Below the pieces are notes generated by a model. The model was given only the letters and a program-made list of their open reading frames with translations, was not told the DNA's origin and ran no database searches. Of a stretch of DNA of 36,490 nt, positions 23,888 through 32,609 are shown piece by piece (the stretch's first letter is position 1; each line of letters begins with the position of its first letter). Origin of the DNA: DATGUN01 sp035301285 (lineage in GTDB: Bacteria > Bacillota > Bacilli > Bacillales > Amphibacillaceae); assembly GCA_035301285.1 (NCBI GenBank), contig DATGUN010000005.1:1-36490 (forward strand), given 5' to 3'. Both the position numbers and the translations under genes were made by a program.

Positions 23888-24184
23888 TATTTCCCGGGAA
23901 ATAGAAGAGTTTGTCGTATGCAGCGATTGAAGCGCTATCATTTTATGCGCCTTTACATAGTGTCATACATCTTTCATAAATGGAATGAGTTCGTCGTTGA
24001 CATTTGTCGGGAACCATGGCAAAGTAATGATTAGCAGATTGATATCATATCAAAATGCCATGTTAAAGCATCGGTTTTTATGTATGGAAAAGAGGTCCAT
24101 ATCATAAGCTTTAATGTGAAATGGAAAGAAATAAAATTTATCGACGATGCATTCTAATTGATGTATGTGGCGTTAAATTTAACG
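23888..24184. other. Palindrome-rich non-coding region upstream of ywzB
   Basis: No gene is visible here. Four inverted repeats stand out: TATTTCCCGGGAAATA (23888-23903, 16-bp perfect palindrome); TTGATATCATATCAA (24039-24053), nested between CATGGCA and TGCCATG; TATGGA/TCCATA near 24080; and CGTTAAATTTAACG (24171-24184, perfect), immediately before the ywzB ribosome binding site. They may be operators or RNA stems. Confidence 0.55.
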
Positions 24185-24200
24185 AAGCAAGGAGTATTCT

Positions 24201-24431
24201 ATGATTTCGATTGGATTAATGAGTGTCATCAGTATTGTTTCGCATTTATTTTTCATTTGTGTTACATGGTATGTATTACAAGCGATCAATTTAAGTGCGT
24301 TTATGAGAAAGGGGCATGAAAAAGAAATAAAAATTCTTTTACTGTTTATAACGATTGCCATAGGAACAAGTGTCAGTCACTTCTTCCTGGATATTTTACA
24401 ATGGTCGCAGGATCTGAATTATTTATTATAA
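24201..24431 (+). CDS. ywzB: DUF1146 membrane protein YwzB
   Basis: A 76-residue membrane protein of the DUF1146 family, function unknown. Two hydrophobic helices (about 5-28 and 45-64) surround a short basic loop. The pattern SHLFFICVTWYVLQAINL and the C-terminal IAIGTSVSHFFLDILQWSQDLNYLL match YwzB of B. subtilis in type and length. GCAAGGAG precedes the ATG. Linkage with ywmB, murA and spoIID is conserved in Bacilli. Confidence 0.88.
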   Translation: MISIGLMSVISIVSHLFFICVTWYVLQAINLSAFMRKGHEKEIKILLLFITIAIGTSVSHFFLDILQWSQDLNYLL

Positions 24432-24473
24432 CGAAATCAGATCGCTAATTCCTGTGAAATAGGTATGTTTTCA

Positions 24474-24520
24474 CTCCCCCTCGTTAACAATGAATGTAGA
24501 ACGAGCAGGGGGGAGTTTTT
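24474..24520 (+). promoter_or_regulatory. Hairpin/terminator overlapping the ywmB ribosome binding site
   Basis: CTCCCC (24474-24479) pairs with GGGGAG (24510-24515) and CTCGTT (24480-24485) with AACGAG (24500-24505), with a 4-nt bulge. Five T residues follow, and the ywmB ATG starts at the next base (24521). The only Shine-Dalgarno (AGGGGGGAG) lies in the 3' arm, so the element may both terminate ywzB transcription and mask ywmB translation. Confidence 0.65.
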
Positions 24521-25237
24521 ATGAGAAAGACGGTTTTGTATGTCCTTATATTATTGGCGATACTACCGGCAACAGGGACGGCTGAAAGCAATCATGGCGA
24601 TGTCATGTTGAAATTGGTGGATGGCTTCAAGGAAAGTGGATTGGAAGCATCCGAATGGCAAGTAACGATTAAAGAAAATGTTTCGACTGAAGATGCCGAA
24701 AACGTTTTGAATAAATTAAAACGTCAAATGAATATGACGGAAACGACAGATGAAAACAGTGAAATCCATCAAGCGACAGTCGTTGATCAAGCGACAAAAA
24801 GTGACATTTCCTATCAAGTCATCTTGCCTGAAAGCAATCACTTTAAAGCAGAAATCATAGTGTCAATAAATGGTCACAAATGGGGCGAACCCATTAGGGA
24901 CGCGTACCAAAAGAAAGTCAATACCATCAAAAAAGAATTTTTCACGAGACATTCTAAAACATTTGCTTGTCTCACGGGTGACGTTCATGATACAATTAGT
25001 AGTGTTTATTTATTGGACAATGTCAAAAATGCGTATAAAGCAAATATATTGTCGAAACAAATAGATTCAAATAAAAAATCTATGATTAAAGATATACAAT
25101 ATGGGTATACACCATTATGGAAGGAAAATATTATCATAGATGGTAAACCTGTAAATCTTCAATTCGTAATAAAAGAAACTAAAAGTGATGTCTTAGAGAT
25201 AACTGTAGGCACACCTATCCTTATTAATGAATACTAA
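24521..25237 (+). CDS. ywmB: YwmB family protein
   Basis: A 238-residue exported protein of the YwmB family (DUF1779), function unknown. It has a signal peptide (about 1-21, LLAILPATGTAE). The rest is soluble and lacks enzyme motifs that I recognise; structural databases class the fold as TATA-box-binding-protein-like. A single cysteine occurs in the mature part (FACLTGD). It precedes murA in the conserved order ywmB-murA-spoIID, hinting at a cell-wall or sporulation link. Its ribosome binding site is inside a hairpin (24474-24515). Confidence 0.85.
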   Translation: MRKTVLYVLILLAILPATGTAESNHGDVMLKLVDGFKESGLEASEWQVTIKENVSTEDAENVLNKLKRQMNMTETTDENSEIHQATVVDQATKSDISYQVILPESNHFKAEIIVSINGHKWGEPIRDAYQKKVNTIKKEFFTRHSKTFACLTGDVHDTISSVYLLDNVKNAYKANILSKQIDSNKKSMIKDIQYGYTPLWKENIIIDGKPVNLQFVIKETKSDVLEITVGTPILINEY

Positions 25238-25270
25238 TAATAGTGAATGTGAGCTAAAGGGAGAATGAAT

Positions 25271-26590
25271 ATGGAAAAGATCATCGTAAGAGGCGGGAAT
25301 AAGTTAACTGGTTCCGTTAAAGTAGAAGGTGCAAAAAACGCCGTATTGCCAGTTATTGCTGCTAGCATACTTGCAGAAGAGGGGAAAAGCGTCATCAAGG
25401 ATGTACCTGTTCTTGCCGACGTATACACCATTAATGAAGTGCTCCGGAATATGAATGCAGATGTTGATTTCGAAAATAATACAGTCGTTGTCGATGCAAC
25501 AGACCAATTGAAAACAGAAGCACCATTTGAATATGTGCGCAAAATGCGGGCGTCAGTCCTCGTTTTAGGGCCGCTTTTGGCTCGATATGGTCATGCGAAT
25601 GTGGCGATGCCCGGTGGATGTGCCATTGGTTCACGTCCGATTGATTTGCACCTGAAAGGCTTTGAAGCAATGGGGGCAAATGTGACAGTGGGGAACGGTT
25701 TTGTTGAAGTGGAAGCGACAGGACGTCTTCAAGGTGCCAAGATTTATTTGGATATGCCTAGCGTCGGTGCAACTGAAAATATAATGATGGCTGCTGCATT
25801 GGCAGAAGGAAAAACAGTGATTGAAAACTGTGCCAAAGAACCTGAAATAGTCGATTTGGCCAATTTCTTGAATAAAATGGGTGCCCGTGTCGTTGGTGCC
25901 GGAACAGAAACCATTAAAATAGAGGGTGTCGAAAGTTTACATGGCGTCGAACACTCCATTATCCCAGACCGTGTAGAAGCGGGTACATTTATGGTAGCAG
26001 CTGCTATTACCGGAGGCGACATCTTTATCGAGAATGCTGTTCACGAACATTTACGTTCCGTTATTTCCAAGTTGGAAGAAATGAACGTGAAAGTGATGGA
26101 AGAAGGTAGTGGACTTCGCATTCTTGCACCTGAGCCATTACAGGCAACAGACATAAAGACATTGCCACATCCAGGATTTCCAACGGATATGCAGGCACAG
26201 ATGATGGCGTTGATGCTTTCAGCAGAAGGAGCAAGTGTCATCACTGAAACCGTGTTTGAAAATCGATTTATGCACGTTGAAGAATTCCGTCGCATGAATG
26301 CAAAGATGAAAATAGAGGGGCGCAGTGTCATTGTTGAAGGTCCAAGTGATCTGCAAGGGGCAGAAGTTGCCGCTACTGATTTGCGAGCTGCAGCAGCGTT
26401 GATATTGGCTGGATTACGTGCAACTGGCTACACACGTGTAACAGACTTAAAACATCTTGACCGTGGTTATGTTGATTTTTCCGGAAAATTGGCTGCGCTT
26501 GGCGCGGACATCGAACGTGTTGACGAAAATGGCAATATAGTAGACTCTGAAGCTGTCATTGAACGGACCCTAAGAAGTATTGCTCAATAA
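25271..26590 (+). CDS. murA: UDP-N-acetylglucosamine 1-carboxyvinyltransferase
   Basis: MurA transfers enolpyruvate from PEP to UDP-GlcNAc, the first committed step of peptidoglycan synthesis, and is the target of fosfomycin. The 439-residue protein has KNAVLP with Lys22-Asn23 and the active-site Cys117 in MPGGCAIGSRP, so it should be fosfomycin-sensitive at the target. The ATG at 25271 is preferred over 25265 because GGGAG ends at 25261-25264. It corresponds to MurAA. A terminator follows, separating it from the peptide cluster. Confidence 0.97.
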   Translation: MEKIIVRGGNKLTGSVKVEGAKNAVLPVIAASILAEEGKSVIKDVPVLADVYTINEVLRNMNADVDFENNTVVVDATDQLKTEAPFEYVRKMRASVLVLGPLLARYGHANVAMPGGCAIGSRPIDLHLKGFEAMGANVTVGNGFVEVEATGRLQGAKIYLDMPSVGATENIMMAAALAEGKTVIENCAKEPEIVDLANFLNKMGARVVGAGTETIKIEGVESLHGVEHSIIPDRVEAGTFMVAAAITGGDIFIENAVHEHLRSVISKLEEMNVKVMEEGSGLRILAPEPLQATDIKTLPHPGFPTDMQAQMMALMLSAEGASVITETVFENRFMHVEEFRRMNAKMKIEGRSVIVEGPSDLQGAEVAATDLRAAAALILAGLRATGYTRVTDLKHLDRGYVDFSGKLAALGADIERVDENGNIVDSEAVIERTLRSIAQ

Positions 26591-26608
26591 TAGAAGAATA
26601 TGAAGAAA

Positions 26609-26641
26609 GCAGGTGCTGCTGAATGTGGCATCTGTTTTTTT
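26609..26641 (+). terminator. Intrinsic terminator of murA
   Basis: CAGGTGC pairs with GCATCTG (one wobble), followed by seven T residues. Confidence 0.75.
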
Positions 26642-27015
26642 ATGTTCATATCTCCGTAGATGGACATAATCACCTTTGAATAGTAAATGATGTCGACGCC
26701 TCAAAACCGATAACCTCCTAAATTTCCATTGCACTTATTTGAAAATATGATAGAATAAAAAGAAATCTGTTGTATATTAAACAGGGCCTATCTTGCTCAT
26801 TACATTTTTAATACGTTATACGATTTGCTTGAATACAGCGTGATGATAAGCCATAAATATGCGAAAAACCGCTGTATGCGAGGCACCCTTTTATTAACTT
26901 CACCCACATCCCAGAACATGGCAAAGAATCATCCTCATGCATATCATTTTTTGAAATATACATCGTAGAAATATAACACGAAAATTCACATTATTCACAA
27001 CATCGGAGGCGAACA
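26642..27015. other. Non-coding leader upstream of the serine hydrolase gene
   Basis: No gene is visible. A promoter-like TTGCAC (26729-26734) and TAGAAT (26751-26756), 16 bp apart, lies about 260 bp before the gene. An 8-bp inverted repeat ATACAGCG/CGCTGTAT spans about 26833-26877. A second promoter-like pair, TTGAAA (26951-26956) and TATAAC (26972-26977), lies closer to the start. Which is used cannot be told. Confidence 0.45.
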
Positions 27016-27816
27016 ATGAAGGATTTAATCGCAACCATCAAACCGGAAATTGAATCCCATGGGATATGGGGCATTGATTTCAGGGACATCGATACAAACG
27101 AAACATGGCAGTTCAATCATGATATGCCCTTTACAGCTGCAAGTGTGATCAAACTTCCGATCATGGTAGCTGCATTCAAAGCCTATGAAAATAAGGATTT
27201 TGCATTTTCGGATATGATGACGCTCAAACGAGAGGAACAGGTTGGAGGGTCAGGCGTTTTGCAGCATATGGCACCTGGAACCAAGTTGACCATCTATGAT
27301 GTGATGACACTCATGATCATTCAAAGTGATAATACGGCGACGAATATGATGATTGATTGGCTTGGCATCGATATGATCCAAGAAACCATGGATGGTCTGG
27401 AACTTCATGACAGTGTCATTACGAATAAGTTGATGATTGTTTCCACAAGCAGAAAAGGGCCGAATCTGGTCACGGCGGAGAATATGGGTAAATTGCTAAC
27501 AAACATTGTCCGTGGGGGTGTTGTTTCGGAATTCGCTTGTGATCATATGATTGACATTATGAAGAAGCAGCAAATCAATGATTGTCTACCTGGAAACCTG
27601 CCAGATGCCGATGCCGGTCCCGTCGGGAGCTTGCCCAAATGGGAATTGGCACATAAAACAGGGACAGTGACAGACATAACACATGATGTAGGCATATTTT
27701 ATGTCGGAGGGCGTACCTTTGTTGCGTCGGTCTTGTCAAAAAATATTGATAACCGTGCCGCTCGCCGAATACATATGAGTATCGGGGATGCCATCTATAC
27801 ATATTTAAGATCGTAA
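27016..27816 (+). CDS. Class A beta-lactamase-related serine hydrolase, cytoplasmic
   Basis: A 266-residue protein with the class A beta-lactamase fold signatures SxxK (Ser43-VI-Lys46), SDN (104-106) and KTG (214-216). It lacks a signal peptide or lipobox, so it should be cytoplasmic. The region that in true class A enzymes contains Glu166 and LN of the omega loop instead reads TNKLMIVSTSRKGPNL, resembling the Beta-lactamase2 (PF13354) hydrolases, so efficient penicillin hydrolysis is not expected. GGAGG precedes the ATG. It stands 76 bases upstream of an oligopeptide transporter and near an LD-carboxypeptidase, which suggests that it acts on imported peptides, perhaps D-amino-acid-containing muropeptides. 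That role is inference. Confidence 0.85.
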   Translation: MKDLIATIKPEIESHGIWGIDFRDIDTNETWQFNHDMPFTAASVIKLPIMVAAFKAYENKDFAFSDMMTLKREEQVGGSGVLQHMAPGTKLTIYDVMTLMIIQSDNTATNMMIDWLGIDMIQETMDGLELHDSVITNKLMIVSTSRKGPNLVTAENMGKLLTNIVRGGVVSEFACDHMIDIMKKQQINDCLPGNLPDADAGPVGSLPKWELAHKTGTVTDITHDVGIFYVGGRTFVASVLSKNIDNRAARRIHMSIGDAIYTYLRS

Positions 27817-27892
27817 ACATGCGTTTCACAACTGAAAAAAGCTTTTAAATAAAAATGACAGCGATTTCAAAACAAGGGGGAGTGTGGAAACG

Positions 27893-28825
27893 ATGTTTAG
27901 ATACATATTAAAACGGCTGTTGATTATGGTCATTACATTATGGATCATCGTCACATTGACGTTTGTGCTCATGATCAGTATACCGGGTTCACCGTTCAAT
28001 ACCGAAGCGAACACGAATAAAGTTGTACAGGAAAATATGGAAAAGCATTATGGATTGGATAAACCCGCCATTGTCCAGTATGCCAATTATATGAAATCCG
28101 TTGTCACTTTGGACTTTGGACCATCCATCCGTAAACCATCGCAATCGGTGAATGAGTTGTTGGCACGCGGATTTCCGATCTCTTTTGAATTAGGGATGAT
28201 CGCGATTATCGTGGCTGTGTTTTCCGGGATACTTCTTGGCATTGCCGCAGCACTTAAACATAGTGGTTTCATCGATTATTTGGCAATGACGATTGCTGTA
28301 TTGGGGATTTCGATACCGAACTTCATCCTGGCAACGCTTTTGATACAACAGTTGGCGATCAATGTGGAAGTTTTCCCTGTTGCACGCTGGACGAGTCCGT
28401 CACATATGGTGCTCCCGGTTATTGCGCTTGCAACAGGCCCGATGGCGATTATTGCCCGACTGACACGTTCAACGATGTTGGAAGTTTTGACCGAGGACTA
28501 TATCAAAATGGCGCGGGCTAAAGGGTTGTCACCATGGAAAGTGACCTTTAAACATGCGCTGAAAAACGCTCTGATGCCGGTTGTGACCATCATGGGAACG
28601 CTCCTGGCCGGTGTTTTGACAGGCTCTTTTGTCATTGAAGAGATTTTTGCGATTCCGGGTATGGGGAAATATTTTGTTGAAAGCATCAATGAGCGGGATC
28701 AGCCCGTTATTATGGGGACAACGGTCTTTTACAGTGCTTTCTTGATCATTTCACTCTTTTTGGTTGATGTCGCATATGGATTGCTTGACCCCCGGATCAG
28801 ATTGACGAACAAGGGGGGCGAGTGA
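27893..28825 (+). CDS. oppB: Oligopeptide ABC transporter permease, OppB type
   Basis: Inner-membrane permease of an Opp/Dpp peptide importer. The 310-residue protein has six predicted membrane helices, the N-terminal pattern FRYILKRLLIMVITLWIIVTL and the EAA-loop region around EDYIKMARAKGLSPWKVTFKHALKNALMP that contacts the ATPases. The ATG at 27893 lies ten bases after AAGGGGGAG; the GTG at 27884 abuts it and is unlikely. The stop is separated from oppC by one base. Peptide specificity cannot be read from the permease. Confidence 0.93.
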   Translation: MFRYILKRLLIMVITLWIIVTLTFVLMISIPGSPFNTEANTNKVVQENMEKHYGLDKPAIVQYANYMKSVVTLDFGPSIRKPSQSVNELLARGFPISFELGMIAIIVAVFSGILLGIAAALKHSGFIDYLAMTIAVLGISIPNFILATLLIQQLAINVEVFPVARWTSPSHMVLPVIALATGPMAIIARLTRSTMLEVLTEDYIKMARAKGLSPWKVTFKHALKNALMPVVTIMGTLLAGVLTGSFVIEEIFAIPGMGKYFVESINERDQPVIMGTTVFYSAFLIISLFLVDVAYGLLDPRIRLTNKGGE

Positions 28826-28826
28826 T

Positions 28827-29783
28827 ATGAAAGAGATTCAACATGAACAAACGACTGTTACACCAGAAGAGATTCCTGATGAATGGTTCAATTGGAAGGA
28901 TAACGATAAGGGAGGAGCGGAGGAGGTAACCCGCCCGTCTCTATCCTATTGGAAAGATGCCTGGCGACGTCTGGTCAAAAATAAATTGGCGATGCTCGGA
29001 ATGGTTTTCCTTGTCCTGCTGGCTTTATTCGCTATCTTCGGTCCCGTTTTTTCACCTTATGAAGTCAATAAACAGGACCGGCCGTCACAATATGAACCCC
29101 CATCCAGTTCTCACTGGTTCGGTACCGATTCTGCTGGACGTGATGTGTTTACTCGGACATGGTACGGGGCACGCATATCGCTTACGGTCGGGATCATAGC
29201 AGCGCTCATCGATGTCACAGTCGGAATCATTTATGGGGGCATATCCGGTTATAAAGGGGGCCGGACGGATAATATCATGATGCGGATCATTGAAATTTTA
29301 TATGGACTGCCTTATCTGCTTGTCGTTATTTTACTGTTGGTGGTCATGAAGCAGAGCCTGACAACCATCATCATTGCACTCTGTGTAACGGGATGGGTCG
29401 GGATGGCCCGGATTGTGAGGGGACAGGTATTGCAAATCAAGAATTATGAATTTGTGCTTGCATCCAAATCATTCGGTGCCAAATCAAGGCGTATCATACA
29501 AAAGAATTTACTCCCGAATACAATGGGACCGATTATCGTCCAGATGACATTGACTGTACCATCCGCCATTTTTGCGGAAGCATTCTTGAGTTTCATCGGA
29601 CTCGGTGTCCAAGCGCCCAATGCCAGCTGGGGTGTGATGGCCAACGATTCATTGGGGGCTATCTTGTCTGGCAACTGGTGGACACTCTTGTTCCCGGCAT
29701 TTTTCATATCGTTTACCATGTTTGCATTTAACGTTTTAGGGGATGGCTTGCAGGATGCCCTTGATCCGCGGCTGAGAAAGTAG
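28827..29783 (+). CDS. oppC: Oligopeptide ABC transporter permease, OppC type
   Basis: Second permease of the importer, 318 residues. A cytoplasmic N-terminus of about 60 residues rich in acidic residues precedes the first membrane helix (MLGMVFLVLLALFAIFGPVF). It carries the conserved periplasm-side block WFGTDSAGRDVFTRTWYGARISL and an EAA loop near FVLASKSFGAKSRRIIQKNLLPN. The ATG follows GGGGGGCGAG within the oppB end. Heterodimer with OppB expected. Confidence 0.93.
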   Translation: MKEIQHEQTTVTPEEIPDEWFNWKDNDKGGAEEVTRPSLSYWKDAWRRLVKNKLAMLGMVFLVLLALFAIFGPVFSPYEVNKQDRPSQYEPPSSSHWFGTDSAGRDVFTRTWYGARISLTVGIIAALIDVTVGIIYGGISGYKGGRTDNIMMRIIEILYGLPYLLVVILLLVVMKQSLTTIIIALCVTGWVGMARIVRGQVLQIKNYEFVLASKSFGAKSRRIIQKNLLPNTMGPIIVQMTLTVPSAIFAEAFLSFIGLGVQAPNASWGVMANDSLGAILSGNWWTLLFPAFFISFTMFAFNVLGDGLQDALDPRLRK

Positions 29784-29791
29784 GTGAGAAA

Positions 29792-30793
29792 ATGGCAGAA
29801 CAAATATTGGATGTAAAAGACCTTCATGTGACATTTTCAACGTTTGGCGGCACGGTCAAGGCAGTGCGCGGTGTTAATCTGACGTTGAATAAGGGAGAGA
29901 CCGTGGCTGTTGTCGGTGAATCCGGCTGTGGAAAAAGTGTGACGGCCAATGCGATTATGCGGCTCATTCCGACACCACCCGGGGAAATCTCCCGCGGTAC
30001 GATCCGTTTTAAGGATAAGGAAATAACAGCACTGAGCGAAAAAGACATGCGTGGCATTCGCGGGGTTGATATTTCGATGATTTTCCAGGATCCGATGACA
30101 GCTTTGAATCCAACATTGACCATAGGGAACCAGCTTATGGAGGGGGTGATGCAACATCAAAAACTACCACGGAGTGCAGCAAGGGAAAAAGCGATTGAGA
30201 TGATGAATCTGGTCGGGATTCCGAATCCGGAAGAACGTATCAAACAATATCCCCACCAATTCAGTGGCGGAATGCGGCAGCGGATTGTGATTGCCATGGC
30301 ACTGATCTGTGAACCGGATTTATTGATAGCGGATGAGCCTACAACCGCTTTGGATGTCACCATTCAAGCACAGATTTTGGAATTGTTCAATCGCATCCAG
30401 GAGGAAATGGGTGTCGCGATTATATTGATCACACACGATTTAGGTGTCGTTGCCAAAATTGCCGACCGGATTTGTGTCATGTATGCAGGTAAAGTGATCG
30501 AGTCCGGGACCAAACGGGATATTTTCTATCGACCGCAACACCCTTATACAAAAGGGTTGTTGAAATCTGTGCCACGTCTCGACAAGCAAGAGGAAGAGCT
30601 GGAATCCATTGACGGGACACCGCCTGATTTATTTTCACCTCCTGAAGGATGTCCCTTTGTAGCAAGATGTCCATTGGCGATGGAGGTGTGTGATAAAGTA
30701 TATCCTCACGATACGGTCATCAGTGAGTCGCATGGAGTGAACTGTTGGTTGCAGGATGAAAGAGCGAAACAACTTCTGGCAGCAGGGAAATGA
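29792..30793 (+). CDS. oppD: Oligopeptide ABC transporter ATPase, OppD type
   Basis: ATP-hydrolysing subunit of the importer, 333 residues. Walker A GESGCGKS is near residue 43, the ABC signature FSGGMRQR near 155, and Walker B DLLIADEPTTALD near 175. The C-terminal oligopeptide-binding extension has the cysteine cluster CPFVARCPLAMEVC found in OppD/DppD proteins, likely an iron-sulfur site. Eight bases separate it from oppC, and GGTGAGAA serves as ribosome binding site. Works with the OppF gene located after ldcA. Confidence 0.94.
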   Translation: MAEQILDVKDLHVTFSTFGGTVKAVRGVNLTLNKGETVAVVGESGCGKSVTANAIMRLIPTPPGEISRGTIRFKDKEITALSEKDMRGIRGVDISMIFQDPMTALNPTLTIGNQLMEGVMQHQKLPRSAAREKAIEMMNLVGIPNPEERIKQYPHQFSGGMRQRIVIAMALICEPDLLIADEPTTALDVTIQAQILELFNRIQEEMGVAIILITHDLGVVAKIADRICVMYAGKVIESGTKRDIFYRPQHPYTKGLLKSVPRLDKQEEELESIDGTPPDLFSPPEGCPFVARCPLAMEVCDKVYPHDTVISESHGVNCWLQDERAKQLLAAGK

Positions 30794-30837
30794 TTGTAAG
30801 CACGATTGAATCCTATACAAAAGGGGAGGAAAGAGAT

Positions 30838-32502
30838 ATGAAAAAGAAGTGGCTTTTACTTTTATTGGGGTTGATGACTATATTTGCGCTTGCTGCATGT
30901 ACTGCAAATGAGGACGCAGGGGAAGAACCATCTGATAATGACGGGAATGCCGATGCGGAAGAAGATGGGAACACAAACGATGAAGAGGACGGAAAGGTGC
31001 TTCATTTGAACAATGGTGAAGAACCGACTTCATTTAACCCTTCGATCGGATTTGACGAGTTATCCTATGATCCATTGAACAATTTATTGGAAGGGTTGAC
31101 GCGTTTGGATGAAGAAGGTGTCGCCCAACCCGCGACCGCAGAAGACTTTGATGTTTCAGATGATGGATTGGTGTATACATTCGAGATTCGTGAAGACGCC
31201 AATTGGTCCAATGGAGACCCTGTCGTTGCAGAGGATTTCGAATATGCATGGAAGCTGATGCTTGATCCGGAATTGGATCCGCCATCACCAGCGGCATTTT
31301 TAGCTTATTTTATCGATGGGGCCGAAGAATATAACAGTGGGGAAGGATCTGAAGATGATGTTGCGGTGACAGCAGTCGATGACAAAACGCTGGAAGTGGA
31401 GCTGAAACAACCGACAGGATTTTTCCCGGATTTGGTGACTAACCCCGCATTTTTCCCGGTTAACCATAAAGTCGCCGAAGATGATCCAGATTGGCATGCC
31501 GAGGCAGATACATTTGTAGCGAATGGACCGTTTGCGCTCGAAGAATGGGAACATGATGATGAAATGGTTTTTGTGAAGAACGATGAATACTGGGATAGTG
31601 ATGTTGTGAATTTGGATAAAGTGCATTTCGCGATGGTAAACGATACAAATACGCAATATCAAATGTTCGAAAGCGGTGAAATCGATACAGCGAGCATCCC
31701 TCCTGAGTTATCGGATGAGCTGATTGATGGTGACGATGTCTATATCGGGGAACAAGGTGGACTTGAGTTTTATCGCTTTAATGTGGAAGAAGAACCATTT
31801 CAAAATGAAAATATACGGAAAGCATTCGCCTATGCCATCGATAAAGATGAAATTGCGGAATATGTCGTGAAGAATGGGGTGGAGCCTGCTGATGGCTTTG
31901 TGTCTCCTGGTTTCGTGAATCCTGATGATGAGGATTTCCGTGATGTGAATGGCGATTTGATAACATTTGACGTCGATGAAGCAAAAGAATATCTGGAAAA
32001 AGGGATGGAAGAAGAAGGCTATGATGAATTGCCTGAGGTTACACTCACTTACAACACGAGTGATAGCAATAAAGATGTTGCCGAAGCGATGCAAGATATG
32101 TATAAAGAAAACCTAGATATCGATGTCACATTGGAAAATCAGGAATGGGAGGTTTTCTCCGACGCACAGTCAAATCTGGAATTGCAGTTTTCACGGAGTT
32201 CCTTCATCAACGACTACAATGATCCCGTCAACTTCCTGGAAAGTTTCATTACCGATTCGGAAATGAACCGGACAGGTTGGTCGAATGATGAATATGATGA
32301 CCTCATCGCAAATGGAAAATCAGAGACGGATGAAGAAAAGCGTTGGGATTATTTATATGAAGCCGAAGAGCTATTGGAAGAGGAAATGCCGATCATGCCG
32401 ATTCGCTATTACAATACAGTCGTGCTCGAAGCGGATCATGTCTCAGGCATTGTAAGGCAATCTGTCGGCTACATGGATCTGAAATATGCTGATGTAGAAT
32501 AG
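30838..32502 (+). CDS. oppA: Oligopeptide-binding lipoprotein, OppA type
   Basis: Extracellular solute-binding protein (SBP family 5) that delivers peptides to the permease. From the ATG at 30838 (after GGGGAGG) it has 554 residues. A lipoprotein signal with lipobox LAAC places the lipidated cysteine at about residue 21, followed by a very acidic linker (EDAGEEPSDNDGNADAEEDG). The family block ANWSNGDPVVAEDFEYAW is near residue 120. The high Asp/Glu content throughout fits exposure to saline surroundings. An open frame beginning 48 bases earlier overlaps oppD and is not the start. A hairpin after the gene may raise its mRNA level. Confidence 0.94.
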   Translation: MKKKWLLLLLGLMTIFALAACTANEDAGEEPSDNDGNADAEEDGNTNDEEDGKVLHLNNGEEPTSFNPSIGFDELSYDPLNNLLEGLTRLDEEGVAQPATAEDFDVSDDGLVYTFEIREDANWSNGDPVVAEDFEYAWKLMLDPELDPPSPAAFLAYFIDGAEEYNSGEGSEDDVAVTAVDDKTLEVELKQPTGFFPDLVTNPAFFPVNHKVAEDDPDWHAEADTFVANGPFALEEWEHDDEMVFVKNDEYWDSDVVNLDKVHFAMVNDTNTQYQMFESGEIDTASIPPELSDELIDGDDVYIGEQGGLEFYRFNVEEEPFQNENIRKAFAYAIDKDEIAEYVVKNGVEPADGFVSPGFVNPDDEDFRDVNGDLITFDVDEAKEYLEKGMEEEGYDELPEVTLTYNTSDSNKDVAEAMQDMYKENLDIDVTLENQEWEVFSDAQSNLELQFSRSSFINDYNDPVNFLESFITDSEMNRTGWSNDEYDDLIANGKSETDEEKRWDYLYEAEELLEEEMPIMPIRYYNTVVLEADHVSGIVRQSVGYMDLKYADVE

Positions 32503-32549
32503 TTTCACTTGGGAAAAGGGGCCGGTTCGTATACGATAGATTTATATGA

Positions 32550-32576
32550 ACCATCCCCTCCATTTTTCGGGATGGT
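32550..32576 (+). terminator. Hairpin after oppA
   Basis: ACCATCCC and GGGATGGT form a perfect 8-bp stem with an 11-nt loop. No T tract follows, so partial termination or mRNA protection for the abundant binding protein is more likely than a full stop before ldcA. Confidence 0.5.
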
Positions 32577-32609
32577 ATGATTCCATTTGATGAAAGAAGG
32601 TATTGAACG

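Noticed and set aside
27016..27816. Beta-lactamase resistance gene
   Set aside because: No export signal and no omega-loop glutamate; better described as a related serine hydrolase.
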